Shown here: in pieces, positions 43,954-56,300 of the stretch
Layout: every line of letters begins with the position of its first letter
Numbering within the stretch: position 1 is the stretch's first letter
Origin: Symsagittifera roscoffensis
Taxonomy: Eukaryota > Xenacoelomorpha > Acoela > Convolutidae
Direction: 5' to 3'
Assembly (NCBI RefSeq): GCF_963678635.1
Contig: NC_087062.1
Coordinates: 36,608,052-36,672,051 of the forward strand
Length of the DNA stretch: 64,000 nt
Notes under the pieces: generated by a model
What the model was told of the DNA's origin: nothing
The model's database searches: none
Seen by the model: the letters and a program-made list of their open reading frames with translations, nothing else
Translations under genes and position numbers: made by a program

Positions 43954-43973
43954 TGGCGCATCCAGCGGAATTC
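43954..43973 (+). promoter_or_regulatory. Primer binding site
   Basis: TGGCGCATCCAGCGGAATTC begins directly after the LTR end with TGG, the complement of a tRNA 3' CCA. The primer tRNA cannot be named from the window alone. Confidence 0.65.
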
Positions 43974-43997
43974 ATGGCACAGGACAACTGAACAGAT

Positions 43998-44915
43998 ATG
44001 GGCCTTCCTGTTTTCTGGACATCAGCAAGTTCGGACCCTCCGTGGAATTTCAAAATTTGGTTTGACCAATTTTTGTTAGCGGCGACAGTAAAAGAAAAGT
44101 TGAATCCTGAGATATTATTAGAAGAACCAATAGCAGTTATTGAAGAACCACTCCCTCGTCCCGAGACTCCAGGAACAAATGAAGATGCACAGGCAGTAAC
44201 GGACATGGAAACAAGAGACAGACTAATAGGGGATGAAGTTATTCTCGAAAATGAAGACAGAAGGGAACGCGGGCCCAAAGTACGTCACACGTATTTTATC
44301 ACGAAGTACAGAAGCGACTCACCTCTCGATTTTTTCTGGCACTGGGTACTGAGGGTAAAAAGAAGTTTGTTCAAAAAAACCCGCGCACTGAAATATCAAA
44401 ACTTGAATTCAGGGAGATGGCGAGACTGGCAAAAGTATCGTTCGAAAAAACAAAGAACATCACGTATGAGCAATATAGGTTATTCACAAGACCACAAGAG
44501 AATGGAGAAACGTTGGAATCGTTTCATGCAGCACTAACTGCACAGGCAGCCACGGCCGAAGTTTGAGCAGAGTAAACAAACGACACAAGCGTTCTAAAAA
44601 TCAGTATCGGGAAACACAAACCTTGGTCAGTTTCCTGGGCCGCAGGTTAATATAAAGCAAGAACCCATAATGTCAGTTGGGAATAAAGGTGAAAACTACA
44701 AAAGACCGAATAAAGACCAATTTAGGAAGAAAACAAATGAACAAAGGAATACAAAATTTCGACCAGACCAAAAACAGTGCACTAGATGTGGAAGAACATT
44801 CGGCGAGGGACATTTAAAAATTTGAATTGAAATGGGAAAGACATGCGAAAACTGCAATAAACCAAACCAGTTCGCTAAAATGTGCCGTTCGCAACAGGTC
44901 AACGAGGTTACCGAA
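43998..44915 (+). pseudogene. gag: gypsy gag (capsid-like region and zinc knuckles), broken
   Basis: The first frame (43998-44537) begins MGLPVFWTSASSDPPWNFKI and contains WNFKIWFDQFLLAA, the typical opening of Ty3/gypsy gag helices, followed by an acidic stretch. Frame changes follow. At about 44775-44915 two cysteine motifs appear, CTRCGRTFGEGH and CENCNKPNQFAKMC, resembling nucleocapsid zinc knuckles. Gag forms the virus-like particle and packages RNA. Stops near 44560 and 44825 disable it. Confidence 0.75.
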
Positions 44916-46330
44916 GAAAATTCAAGTTCAGGGAAGAGTGTAATCTAATTCAGAGCTTTGATTCATGTGACGAGTTCGAAATTATGGCCATCGAAACAAA
45001 GCCTCGGTCTGTTACTCAGGATATATGGAAGATTGATATAAGCAGAAATCCACAGTCGCCTCAAATTAAAGCACTGAAACCGTTAGTAAGAGTAACCAAT
45101 CAAATCGTAAATATGACAATAGACACGGAGCCCAGTTTCATTCTTGAACTGGACCACGGCCAAACAACTATTAGATGGATCATCAGAAACAAAAATTTTT
45201 CCAGCCGAGAAGCTGATTCTTTCAGCACAGTTTGTGGACTATAACAAAAACCCAATTTCGATATTGGGAGCAATACAAGCCAATATTCGGTCAGCAGGTT
45301 GGGAAGTGAAAAACTCATCTTTGTTAATCACAGAATGACGAGCAAGATGGACCTACAAGGAAAAGTGGGAATTCCTACATCTCAAAGGCCAGCACCATCA
45401 AAAAGATCTAGGTTTGACGTGCTACTGTGCAAGCAGTTAGAAGGTTTGAAACAACAATTTAACCAAAAATTCAGTTTTCTTTTTGATCGGCAGGGAAAGT
45501 CAAAAAATCATGTGGTTAATACAAAATTCAAGTACTTGTTATGTCCAATACAAGAAAAAGGTAGGAGAATACCTATTCATATTCAGGACAAGGTCCAGAC
45601 AGAGTTATCGAAATTGTTATCGGAAGGTCATATAATGAAACTAGACAAATGTACAAGTGACTGTTTTATTGCTACAATAGTAATCACAGTGAAAAAAGAC
45701 GACTCTATCAAATTGGCATTAGACGCAAAGCTTATTAATAGACAACTTTATAAAAACAAATACCAAATGCCAATTGTGGATGAAGTGTTGGATGGGGTGA
45801 GTCAAATTGTCACTGCAAAAACAACTAGTACATGCATATTTCAGGTCAAGTACCGTAAAATAAAATGCACATAGTCAAATCAAACTTAGTGCAGAAACAG
45901 CGAAGCAGTGCAATTTCAGTTTTTGTGGGTGGTCAAGCTACAGGAACATACAGGTTCCTTTCAGGATTCTATGGGGTAGCAGATATGTCTGCTGAATTTC
46001 AGAAGGCAAGGGATCGGACCTTAAATCATGCTAAGAACACATTTTGCTTTCTCGACGATATTTTGATTGTTTCAAAAAGAGACGAAAAAGAACAGAAAAA
46101 ATTGGTACTCGAAGTATTAAAAAAACTAGATGATAAAAATCTAGCGTTAAAGATCTCAAAATAATTCTTTCAAACAGAAGTTAATTGGTTAGGACATAAA
46201 CTTACACCAAGTGGAATAATCCCCAAAATTACAAAAATGGCGGCAATAATTAATCTTCCACTCCTAAAATCGCTTAAACAATAGCGATCTTTTATGGGTA
46301 GTATAAATCACCGCTCAATTTATTCTCAAC
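44916..46330 (+). pseudogene. pol: gypsy pol: protease region and reverse transcriptase, frameshifted
   Basis: A weak protease-like block with MTIDTEPSFILELDHG lies at about 45112. The RT proper starts near 45500 with QEKGRRIPIHIQDKVQTELS, KLLSEGHIMKLDKCTSDCFI and KLALDAKLINRQLYKNKYQM. It resumes after a frameshift and small loss at 45865 with FLSGFYGVADMSAEFQKARD and FCFLDDILIVSK (the catalytic YxDD box reads FLDD). It then decays near 46165-46330. Confidence 0.85.
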
Positions 46331-46425
46331 GCAGCAAGTTTAACCGATAAACTTAGACCACTGTTAAGGGAGGAAAATGAGAAAAAGAAGATGAAAAATA
46401 TACAATTGCCGGTGAAAAAATTCGA

Positions 46426-46915
46426 GTGGGGGACGAACACTCCCTTATTTTCGACGAAATTAAAAAGGCAGTAGCACGGATTGAACAAATTAACTATTAT
46501 AATCCCATAAAAGATACTCGGGTAAAATGCGACGCAAGTCATAGTGGCCTAGAGGCAACTCTGGAACAGAGAATAGCCAGTGATGAGTGGGTACCCACAG
46601 CGTTCGCTTCACGTTATTTGGACACTCAAGAAAAAAAAGTACTCGACCAATGAACTGGAACTGCTTGCAGTAGTATGGTCGGTAGACCGATTTAAACACT
46701 ATCTTTTAGGGAAAGAATTTGTAATAGCCATAGATCATGAAGCTCTTACATCAACATTCGGGGAAAACAGATCAAATAAAATATACCAATCTCGAGTCAC
46801 TAGGTGGGTGGACCGATTGTTACCTTACCAATTTAAGGTCGTGCATATACCGGGTAGAGATTATAGAAATAGTAGAGTATTTGTCAAGAGAACCAAATGG
46901 GGAACCGTGGCCTGA
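46426..46915 (+). pseudogene. pol: gypsy pol: RNase H
   Basis: Two overlapping frames carry the full RNase H of Ty3/gypsy type: RVKCDASHSGLEATLEQ, TAFASRYLDTQEKKYS (frame change within), TNELELLAVVWSVDRFKHYL, FVIAIDHEALTSTF and RWVDRLLPYQFKVVHIPGRD. The catalytic D-E-D residues of the family can be placed (VKCDAS, NELELLA, IDHEAL). Confidence 0.9.
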
Positions 46916-47769
46916 GTCAAAAATAGATGAGAAATTTGGGGTAGCGTCGATTGAAGAATTCCATCGAGCACTCGACTGTCTGAACAGTCGGCTAAGTAAT
47001 GAAATACAGCCTGACCGAAACAAAGAGATTCTAGAACTTTCTGGAAAAAGAAACACACTAGATAGAACACAAGACACATCATCCCACGGTTGCTATAGCA
47101 ACCAATTTGTTCGAAAACGAACAAAGCTCGACCGGAACGAAAACTATCAGAAATCACGTCTCTCAAACTGTATACAGAACAAATCAAGCAAAATACCTCA
47201 GTGTAAACAATCGGTCGATTTTACAACAAATAATTGCAATTACCCGGAAGAAAAACAGATGGAGGGAAATACAGGAAAAGAAAAACCAAAAAAGAAAGTG
47301 AAAAAAATGGAGTGGAAAAACAACGAGGGAAGACGAGACCAGATGTTGGAACAAGTAACGGAAACCACTTTCCAGAGAACGAGGACGGTTCACAGAGTAA
47401 CATCGGGGGAAAGGTGTCGTACAGCTTGGACTCAGATGTACCGCAGGTCGAATGGCAGAAAATGGACTTTTACGAGAAAAATACCGAAACCGGACCATGT
47501 ACGTCAACACCAACACGATCAGAACCACTCAAGCTCATGTCGTTTTGGGATTTAGTTGGATCGGAGCGAACTGATAATTCGACACCAGGAACCATGTTGC
47601 AACTGGAAGCGCCCACGGAAATGATCAGCCCACACAAGAACACAGAAGATGTTAAGGGGACAACAGTGATAGAAGTGGATTTGACAGCGGGCAGCCCATC
47701 AGACAGCCCGGAATTCAGCCTAGTAGCAGGATGAAGAATTGAACGCAGGTCAAGACAGGAGGAGTTCGA
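46916..47769 (+). pseudogene. Long linker between RNase H and integrase, charged low-complexity frames
   Basis: About 850 bp separate RNase H from the integrase zinc finger, far more than the usual short tether. It contains Lys/Arg/Glu-rich frames (47234-47734: TKKESEKNGVEKQRGKTRP and MSFWDLVGSERTDNSTPG) of no recognised family. Whether this is an added domain or decayed foreign sequence is open. Confidence 0.5.
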
Positions 47770-48699
47770 GTGGCCGAGCAGAGCGAAGAGAACAATGTGC
47801 TTAATCTGTCGAAGTTATTCGATCGAAGTCTGCTAGCTGAACTAACTACCGAGGTCACATGGATGGACAGACTTCGGCGTGTCTTTGAACATAACAACCG
47901 CCACAGCTTTGAACTAATGGGACCGTATACAAACTCGCTTTGGCACCAGATGTCGGTGGTGGATGATTGTATCCTCGTGGACGGTCGGCTAGCTGTACCG
48001 GGGCAGATGCGGCTCGCAGTTCTAAAACGGATTCATCGTGGCCACCCAGGGCAGGAAGCGATGTTAGACATATCGAAGTATCTGTGGTGGCCACACATGC
48101 ACAAGGACATTGTGAACATGGCCCAAGAATGCAGGAGTTGCACTCGCTACGGTAAAAACGCTAAATATAAAATACCGAAGAGTTACTCAAAACCACTCCC
48201 ATTGCTATCGCAGCCGGGTCAAGAATTACAACTCGACTATGCGGGACCTCTAGAAGATCACAAGGGGAAGAAAATTTACTTACTTGTAGCTATAGATAGA
48301 TACTCGAAATTTCCGTCGGTAAAAATCACTAGATCAACTGGGGGTAAATCATCAGTAAAATTTCTACTTACTTCATCGATACTCACGGAAATCCGTAGTC
48401 TATAAGAACCGATCAATTCTCTGGCTTAAAGGAAAAAACAATGCGAAAATTTGGTTCCGATCATAATATTGAACACAAATTCTGTCCAGTGGGGGACCAC
48501 AGGGGGTGTGGATTAACTGAACGAACCATACAAACTATCAAAAGAAGATTGGGAGTTATGTTGTTGAAAAAATTGTTACATCAATAAAACTTTCTATTAG
48601 CACGATAATTTGCGATCTTCAATGGAGCAAACAAAATACGATTCAACGCTCTTCGTTTGAATTTAAAATTTTAAGGGATAAATTCGCAAAAAAGCTCTG
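47770..48699 (+). pseudogene. pol: gypsy pol: integrase
   Basis: Starts with the H2C2 zinc-binding domain HRGHPGQEAMLDISKYLWWP and AQECRSCTRYGK. Then comes the DDE core ELQLDYAGPLEDHKGKKIYL, LVAIDRYSKFPSVKITRSTG. After a stop/frameshift at 48405 it resumes with a DQFSGL block and VGDHRGCGLTERTIQTIKRR (second Asp and Glu of DD35E). Later, about 48715-48800, a C-terminal stretch (LKKRNDQSRENVKIVKKG) is visible. Confidence 0.88.
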
Positions 48700-48762
48700 A
48701 TTGCTTAGATAAAGAACACCTGGAGCGCTCAGCCCTCACTGCATCACAGCTAAAGAAACGTA

Positions 48763-50057
48763 ATGATCAGTCGAGAGAGAATGTCAAAATCGTCAAAAAG
48801 GGGCAGAATAGTCGGGAAATATAAGTCAGAAGTTGATCTAGCTAGCGGTAAGGATCGAGCAAAAGCCCTAAAATCACTCCTTGAAGCCAATGCCAGGTGG
48901 AACGCCAGAAGACGAGACACTTCCGCCAACGATCAGAGACGAATTGTCGATGAAACTAGCACAATTGATCCTGAGTTGCGGAAAGAACTCTTATACTCAT
49001 GGGAACATGGGTTTATTGAGGATAAACCACAAGAACAAACAGAACAGCGACCTCCTAATCTGCTTAGGAAAGACAAGAATAGGAAAAGCGGAAAAGTTGT
49101 CATGAATCCGTTGAAGAATAAAGTGCGATCAGAAACTCCGCATACAATTAAAAAAAACGGCTGCAGGCGCAGTGTATCGAAAAAGTGACATCGCTGAATC
49201 GAAAATAGAGGCAATCGCAGCAGGTGAGAAAAATCAGAAGAAAGACCAATTAAGAAACCCACACAGATAAGAACCTCCCAAGAAAAGGTACAGAAGAAGG
49301 AAAGTAGAATGCAACTCGAGGAGAGCGAGTCAGAAGAAGATATGCCACAACTTCAACAGAACTTGGAAACGAGAAAGGCAACAGCGCTATATCAAGATAG
49401 CCAAGAGAACGTGACCTCAAAGGATATGGAGTTAAACAGGGGTTTGAACTTAGTCGTTAAACGGGCGAAACCGAACAACTAAGGACCACTCTCGGACAGA
49501 GTAAAAAATTTCTCTCGACACTAAGGGAGGAAAGCAAAAAGAGAAAAAAAAACCAACGAGTCAAGAGGCTAGAAGACAAAAAGTTGCTGCAGCAGTAAAC
49601 GCCGAAAAAAAACAAGTAAACAAGACGACAAAGTGCTTTCACCTTCGTCGAAAGCAAACCCGACCACCTCGTTAAGTCCACAAAAAGACTCAGCAGGCAG
49701 TAACAAAAAGATCACGAGACACACATCTGCAGAGAAAATTTTGGAAACATTCCAAAGCCGCGACTTAACCACAAATGATTGGAATAAATTGGCCGATCAG
49801 GTACAAAAGGCGTACAGAATTATGCAGAAAAGATTCAAAAATCTATGGATAGAGCTAGCAAAAAGGCGCATAGCGATCCTTCTCCAGGGTTCTCCGACGA
49901 GTCAGGAGATAGCGACGTGTCAGTGAGGCGTAATGGACGACAGAATAAAAGTAAAGCGCCAAATCGCTATGGTAATTCAGTAAAGCATTCGGTTAATCTC
50001 ATCAGTTCGCAACAAGACATCACGGACTTAACCAAGGCAGCCGTCGAAGAGTACTGA
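48763..50057 (+). pseudogene. Post-integrase open frames, highly charged, no membrane segment
   Basis: Two frames (48763-49188 and 49633-50057 region) rich in Lys, Arg, Glu and Ser, such as LASGKDRAKALKSLLEANAR and HTSAEKILETFQSRDLTTND. They occupy the position where enveloped gypsy elements have env, but no signal peptide or transmembrane segment is seen. It could be an integrase tail extension or an unidentified third gene; function unknown. Confidence 0.4.
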
Positions 50058-50366
50058 ATGAAATAAGCAACATTTCGAGCAGACGAAAATAATCCAAAAG
50101 AATCAGAACTTGGCTCATTGGAAAAACATTTATTTAGAAGAAAGCTCGGGAGTGAGGCCTTAGACATCTCAAGAACATGGAACGCATCGTGGCGGGTACC
50201 ATTGTACTTCAAGAAGGATACTGGAAACCAAGAAACTATATAAAGGAAGAGAAATAAAAACTCGGAGAAACGGGAGTCAAAACAAAAAAACTTGGAAAAC
50301 TGAGTACTAAAACTCCTATTTATTTTAAAAAATTTATAAGCTATTATATAAAATTTCGTTGTCGTC

Positions 50367-50373
50367 GGGGGAG
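50367..50373 (+). promoter_or_regulatory. Polypurine tract
   Basis: GGGGGAG directly precedes the 3' LTR start TGTAGTAC, as required for plus-strand priming. Confidence 0.8.
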
Positions 50374-50671
50374 TGTAGTACAGCACATACTGCATGTGCA
50401 GTAATTTTATGTTAACCTTGCTGCACACTAACCTTGAGTTTCATACTGCTACTGTAGTCATATTTATTATTGTTATTATATCAAGGTCGTTCAGTGTTGA
50501 TCACTTAGGCGATTCAGATGAGAGGCAGATCTCCGTACGGCAGATACGGAATTCGGTCTGACCTAAAAGCTTCTAGAGAAAACCCAAAGAAACCGTTTCA
50601 GAGTCTAAAATAACATCTTGAAACAGACATTGTTTTCACTTTAGTAATATAGTATTCTATTCCTTACCACA
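50374..50671 (+). repeat. 3' LTR (298 bp, intact)
   Basis: Runs from TGTAGTACAGCACATACTGC to CCTTACCACA. Near its start is the near-palindrome TACTGCATGTGCAGTA. Followed at once by the target duplication TCTGG. Confidence 0.95.
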
Positions 50672-50676
50672 TCTGG

Positions 50677-51235
50677 AAAGGAATAATAATTTGGTAAAAA
50701 CTTGCACAACTGAAAGGTATTAAATTGCTACTTTAATGTTAAAGTTGTAAAAGAACCTGAGCTTCGGATCAAACTCCTGGTAGCTTTATCGTAATTTAGT
50801 TTGGCAAGGTAATGCCAATCTTAAAAAATTTTCAAGGTAAAAAAACGGTCACTGGAATGAAAAGACGCAATACTTAAAAACTTGGAAAATTGGTCTTCTA
50901 AATAATTGAAGTTTATCGGATTAAATTTGAAAATGTAATCAAAAGCGGTTTTCAAATTTTTTATGCTGGTAATTTAACTTTGTTAGCAATAATTTTTGAA
51001 AAAATTAGACAAAATAACTGAATTTCAAAAAACTTGTGCTGTTTTTTGGCGGTGTTGATTTAAAAAAGGAAGTCAAATATGGCCCAAAATTTCTTGAGTG
51101 GTTATTTCATCATGAGCATTTATGCTATTTACGTCATGGTGCTTCTATCAGATGTCATGAAGCGTGAGACTAAACGAAAACAAAGAGCGATCAAATTATA
51201 AGCTTACTAAATTCAGATAAGCATCATAATTTAAT
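50677..51235. other. No gene seen
   Basis: AT-rich flank between the gypsy element and the lipocalin-like cluster. Confidence 0.4.
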
Positions 51236-51500
51236 AGATCCGAAAGAAATCAATGATAGTGGTATAGTATCATTGGAAGCTCTAGGTAAGTAATTTAACT
51301 GGTTTGATCTCTCCGGTAACAAAAAAGCTATTGTTTTTAGGATCTTATTTTGCATCAAAAAATTGTTCGTCAAATTCTGTAACATTTTTTCACACTAGAG
51401 TTTGTTCTTACAAGTCTTCTTGTGTTTGAAGACGACCATATTGGCGTCCAGATCCACACAATTGCCTCATCTGAAAGTTGAAAACATTTTCCGTGGAGAA
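51236..51500 (+). pseudogene. Relic of a lipocalin-like first exon with its 5'-UTR intron
   Basis: Sequence homologous to the start of the two genes at 53.1 and 57.07 kb. A donor-like GCTCTAG|GTAAGTAATTTAAC and acceptor TTGTTTTTAG|GATCTTATT match the 5'-UTR intron of the 57-kb copy. TTCTTACAAGT...TTGAAGACGACCA and GTCCAGATCCACACAATT, TCATCTGAAAGTTGAAA match the signal-peptide/CP-motif region. The coding frame is broken and the start codon lost. Confidence 0.7.
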
Positions 51501-53131
51501 AACTAACTTAAACAGCGCGCAATAGTTTCCTCAAGAAGACTTTATTCAACTTTGCCATCAATTGTTTCTAAGATCACTTAGGGGTAGTTTGTTAAAAATA
51601 GAGAAAATTATGCCCTTAATTAGATAAAAAATCTGATAACATGAATAAATGTGTGGTCAATTTTGATGCTAAAAAAATCAAATTTTCATGCGGATTAATG
51701 ATCTGGCTATATATTTGGTTGTGGTATTACCTTTTTTCCAAAAAACTTCACAAAAGGGTTTTTTTAACGCCAAAACTGCATTTTATTTAAATTTTTTGAG
51801 CCTACTAATTTTTTTCGTTTTGCTGGTTGATTTTCTTGATTTGTGAAAACTATTATTACAAAATCAGTAGTGTAAATTCAATTGATCATCAATTCATTGG
51901 ATTGTTTTTTCAATTTGAACAATATTTAGGGTTGAGGGAAATCAACCGGTTTATCGAGTTGTTCGGACCACTTAAACACTTAACGAAATGGGAAGGAACC
52001 AAGGAGTACAATAGTGTTTTTTTTCTTCAATGTTGACCAAATCAAAGAAACCTTGAATTGTGGTATCATACTAAAGCATTTGCAGGCGTGATTTGAATTC
52101 GAAAAGAAATCAGGAATTTTTTTTCCCTTGTCGAGGAAAGGATCTGAACAATTTTGGTTTGTTGGACTAAATTAGACAATTGATCAAAAGCTGAATTCAA
52201 GTTTTCCTCTTCTGTATTTAAAAAATTACGTAAAAATTAACGAGAAATATAAAAAAAGAAGTAAAATTGAAAATTTTTCTTAAAAATAGTTTCAATTTTG
52301 TACAGTTGAAACTTTTTTGTTTTCATTTTGTTTAAAGATCTGTGAGAGTGATCATTGCCGCAATAGTTTCGATCATTTTTAAATCGGAAAAGAACATCTG
52401 GTTTAGGTATCTTTTGTGCTGTTATTTTTACTGGTAGCCTCTATCAGATAACTCAAAGTCGAGAAACTTCTGGGGCCTATTTAATCATAATAAAAATTTG
52501 TTCTAATTAAGTCATGTTGCATCTTCAGGTGTCATAAAACATCAGTTTTAATTGAAACAAGTGTCCTTCGAAGCTATGAGAACTCAATGATCAGACTATC
52601 TTCATAAACAATTGATACAATTTGAATCAACAAACTGTTAATGCTTTCTGATCATGTTATTGTACTAATGAAAGCTTAAAGTAAATGTAGTTTTATTTGA
52701 TCTCTTCGACAACAAACACCTGGAATCTTTCATAGACGAAGGACCGAATGGGCGAAAATAAAAATCAAACAATCAGGTTTCAGTTTTCTAAAATCAGTGA
52801 AAATCTCAAAGAAAGTAAACTTTTCTAGGTACCCAATTTTAATATTGGCTCAACATAAAAACGGCAGAAATGTTCAAAGTTTTCAATTTGTCACTGACTG
52901 CCGGCGAGTTGGAACAATTTTTTTGTTTCAAGTATTTTGCTATAAAAAGCAAAATATTACTCCATTTAATTCCTATAAGTTGAACGGCAGTTGATTCATT
53001 GTAAAAAGTGACTTTTTACTGTATCTATTTTCGGTCCTTCGCAAATGAGTCTTACGCCATTCGGTCCTTCGCCCATGAGAATAACCCCTCAACAAACAAG
53101 CGGTTATTTAAAAGATCTAATTATCACAAAA
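51501..53131. other. Spacer of the lipocalin-like cluster; duplicated upstream sequence
   Basis: No separate gene. 51950-52160 is similar to 56400-56560 (TGTGGTATCATA, AAAGC(C/A)TT, CGTGATT), and 52560-52700 to 56880-57010 (AATGCTTTCTGATCATGTTA), so the duplicated unit includes more than 0.6 kb upstream of each exon. Confidence 0.5.
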
Positions 53132-53369
53132 ATGTGGTTCATAAAAACGTATAAAATTTTTTCAATCTTGATTCAGTTAGTTCTTACAAGTGTTATTGAG
53201 TTTGATGACCGGCCACGTGAGTGTCCAGCTCCGTCCAATTTTCCTCATCTGGAAGTTAAAATGAATGACTTGAGGGGACACTGGTTTGAAATAGAGCGCA
53301 ATGGATTCCCCAGGGAGAACTTAATCAACTGTGCCATGTTCCATTTCAATTCTTTCAAATCGCCCAAAG
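53132..53369 (+). CDS. Secreted lipocalin-like protein, first coding exon (copy A, partial)
   Basis: 79 complete codons plus one base from ATG to a donor CCCAAAG|GTAAAA. MWFIKTYKIFSILIQLVLTS is a clear signal peptide. Then RECPAPSNFPHL, MNDLRGHWFEIERNGFP and NCAMFHFNSFKS. The CP near the mature N-terminus, the G-x-W-(F/Y)-E-I-x-R lipocalin signature and a following cysteine match apolipoprotein-D/lazarillo-type lipocalins, which bind small hydrophobic ligands in a beta-barrel. I could not find exons 2 onward before the next copy, so this may be a promoter-plus-exon-1 duplicate. The downstream frame past the GT ends within 26 codons. Confidence 0.65.
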
Positions 53370-56300
53370 GTAAAAACATATCAATTAAAGTTCAGGCCAC
53401 TGTTTTTAACTTGGGCACCCCTCATCTTCCAAAAAAATTGAATTAAAAATTGTCTTTTTTGGTACTTCTATGTCATTTCCGTTTTGACTTCCGATTTAAA
53501 GAACACCTCTGAAAAGGTACGCGCGGAAAAATGCCGTAGTTTTTGTCACAATTTTTGGAAAAAATCGAACCCCTGCCGAAAATACTGGATCCGCCCCTGG
53601 TCATGAATTTAAAGCGCAGATGCCTTGATTTTAACTATTAACACCATCAAGGAAGGAGCTTAAATTTGCTAGCAGCAATACCTACTTCAACTGACTGGCT
53701 TCGGAAGAACCAATACGACTCTCACAGTTTTGCTAGTATGATAGCAAAAATAAAACCTCGAGAGATAACTGAGCATCAGGACATGAATAAATTGAACGCA
53801 CTCAAGGTGCAAAATTATTAAAAATTAATTGATGGTATTTTGCCCAATTTTTTAAACATCTTAATGTTTATATTCCGAACATTGCTTCATAGACCTAAAA
53901 AGGCAGTCGGAACATTCAGACAATCAGAACATTCAGGGTTTCATCGAATTTTTATCGTGGGCGATTATGTGAGGTGAATTTTTTTTGAAAAACAAAATCA
54001 GGGAAATGAAGTCTTTTTGTATTGTCTTGAAATTGGTTCTTCACGGAAAGCCTCTATGTGTGATTTTTTCTTCTAAGTAATGAGAGTTGTTGACCCACAC
54101 CAGGTAACATGCATGGATAATGGTGCACCCCAAATCATTTAGTTCTTTGACTATGAGGTGGATACTGTAGTCCCTTCCGCACGATTCCGTTTCAAAACAA
54201 TTCTCCCTTCATTTTCTTCCTTTTAAAATTTTGATAGCTGCTTCTACTCACGTGCCAAAAGTACATCAGTTTTCTTCCATTTTGCTAAAAACATGCCAAA
54301 ATATAAGCATTCTTTATAATTGTTTTTTTCTCCATCTGTTGCTTTAATTCAACCTGGTTAAGCAAAACGTTCCAGAATTCAAATTTTTCAATAAGCCAGA
54401 CAAAAAATCAACAACGTCAGACAATTCATAACGGTTTTGATTAAAAGTTTTTTCCAGATCTTATTTTTTTGAGCTTTGCTGAAATTAGTTTATTCTAATT
54501 AATACTTAAAAAACCTGATTGACGTTTAGTCAAGTCACTGTGAAAAACTGAATAAATTTGAAAAACCTGTATAGTTTAGATTGTTGAAGAAAGCAATAAC
54601 ATATGTGCTTGAAGGTGTTTGTATATGTGCTATTAAACTATAAATCTGTGCGATATGCAAATTTTAGCTTTTAATTTCGACAAAAGCAGCACACACTTTT
54701 TATTGGTCCGACTTTTGAAGGTGAAGATGTAATTGTGACCGAGTTACTAATTTCTCCAGACAAAACTTGACTTTTTAACTAGCATGATGGAATTTTTAAA
54801 AATCAGTCGAAAGATATTGTTGTACTCTGAGCTCAAATTTAAGAAAGTATTTCACCTGTGATCATTTTTCGTAAAGTTATGGGGGTTTAAGTATAGCCAG
54901 TTTGATCGAAACGCTATTAATGCGTAAGCGGAGATTTAATCCGTTTTAGAAATCGTTTCGAAGTAAATTGAGGCATCCTATTTTGTCATTATAATACATT
55001 GCTATTCGCAAAAAATATCATTTCATATTTTACATAGCGTGTGGAAAGACGATTTTAAAAAACTCAAGTTTTTCTTTCAAGTTTTTTGATTTTGAAAATT
55101 AAATCATCTTTTTCACAGAAATTAATTATTAAAAGGCAGACAGAACATGCAGGGATTCACCCTGATACGAGCAATCTTGTTGCCCATAAATTCAAATGGC
55201 TAGTCTTCGAAGCTTACAATTTTTTGAGATTCGATGCAGATTTCTTGGAGCAACCATACAATCGTTCCCCTTGATAACATACTGTGGAACCCCCCCGCTA
55301 GCTATGCAGCATTTGTTAAAACTGATTTTGTGCAAACTAGCCTTTCGAAAACATGGTTTTCATTTAATACTGTTAATCGCCTGATTTAACTTCTTTCAAA
55401 TTGCAAAATGGTTATGTGAATAAAATTAAGCAATGAAATAGAATTTTTAAAAAATTGCGTTTTTTCTCTTAAATCGATTCGAGGGAGGTTGTACGGTTGA
55501 ACTGAAGTTTTTCCCAACGGCAATTCTTTCAAAGGTCAATTAATGAATTCGAAACTTTGATTATAATGACACAATCAGCAGTTCTCATCGGTCCTACCGC
55601 CACTTTTATAAGGTTTTTAGGGCTTGTTTTTACTTCAACAAACGAAAAACAAACGAAAAACAAAAAAAGAAAAACAAAAAGTTTGCTCACGCTCAATTCG
55701 ATTTTTTGGCGCTATGATATTTGACTGTTATTCTAAGATCTCTGCAAGTCAAATAATTCAATAGAAGGCAAACATGCACTTCAATTACAAAAAAAAAACT
55801 AATGACTTGAAAAACAAGATTAATTTTTAAAATTATGGCTTGGGGTTTTTTCGTACAAGTTTAGATACCACAACTCGCAACTCATAAAAGATAGCAGTTT
55901 AACATAAAATTTTTTCCTATGGTTTGTCTAGGAAATTGATTTTTCGAAGTTTTTTAAAATCAGTTCTTTAATAGCCTGTTTTTTGGATCCATTTGTAACC
56001 CGAGCGCGTAGAAAAAAAAATAGTTGCTGCCATTCTTGTTTTTCAAGTAATTCAATTTTTAGGGCGTGTTTTTAGTGGCAAGAGAAAATCAAAAAATTTT
56101 GATATTTGACTGTTTTTCTAAGATCTCTGCAAGGCAATATGTTGAATAGAACACAAAACATGCTCTTAAAAAAGATTTTTTTTTTCTGAATTAGCTTTAC
56201 GAAATAAAAATTACCCAGCGATTCTTATTAGTTGTAGCTCAAAAGACTTCATGAAAAAAGAGCTTATTCTTTCAAAAAGTTTAGTATTACAAAACTTGAA

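Larger units (their letters stand above)
41292..50676 (+). mobile_element. Complete but mutated Ty3/gypsy LTR retrotransposon with 5-bp target duplication
   Basis: The element runs 41297-50671 (TGT...ACA) and is flanked by a perfect TCTGG duplication at 41292-41296 and 50672-50676. Internal order is PBS, gag, RT, RNase H, spacer, integrase, 3' open frames, polypurine tract, LTR, the Ty3/gypsy order. The 298-bp LTR is intact at the 3' end. The 5' LTR is split: 33 bp (41297-41329) and its last ~202 bp (43752-43953) are separated by 2.4 kb of inserted DNA, with about 64 bp of LTR missing. Every coding gene has frameshifts or stops, so it is not autonomous. Confidence 0.93.

Noticed and set aside
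53045-53131. Longer N-terminus for lipocalin copy A
   Set aside because: The added 29 residues would precede the signal peptide and are not present in copy B; ATG 53132 aligns with ATG 57071.
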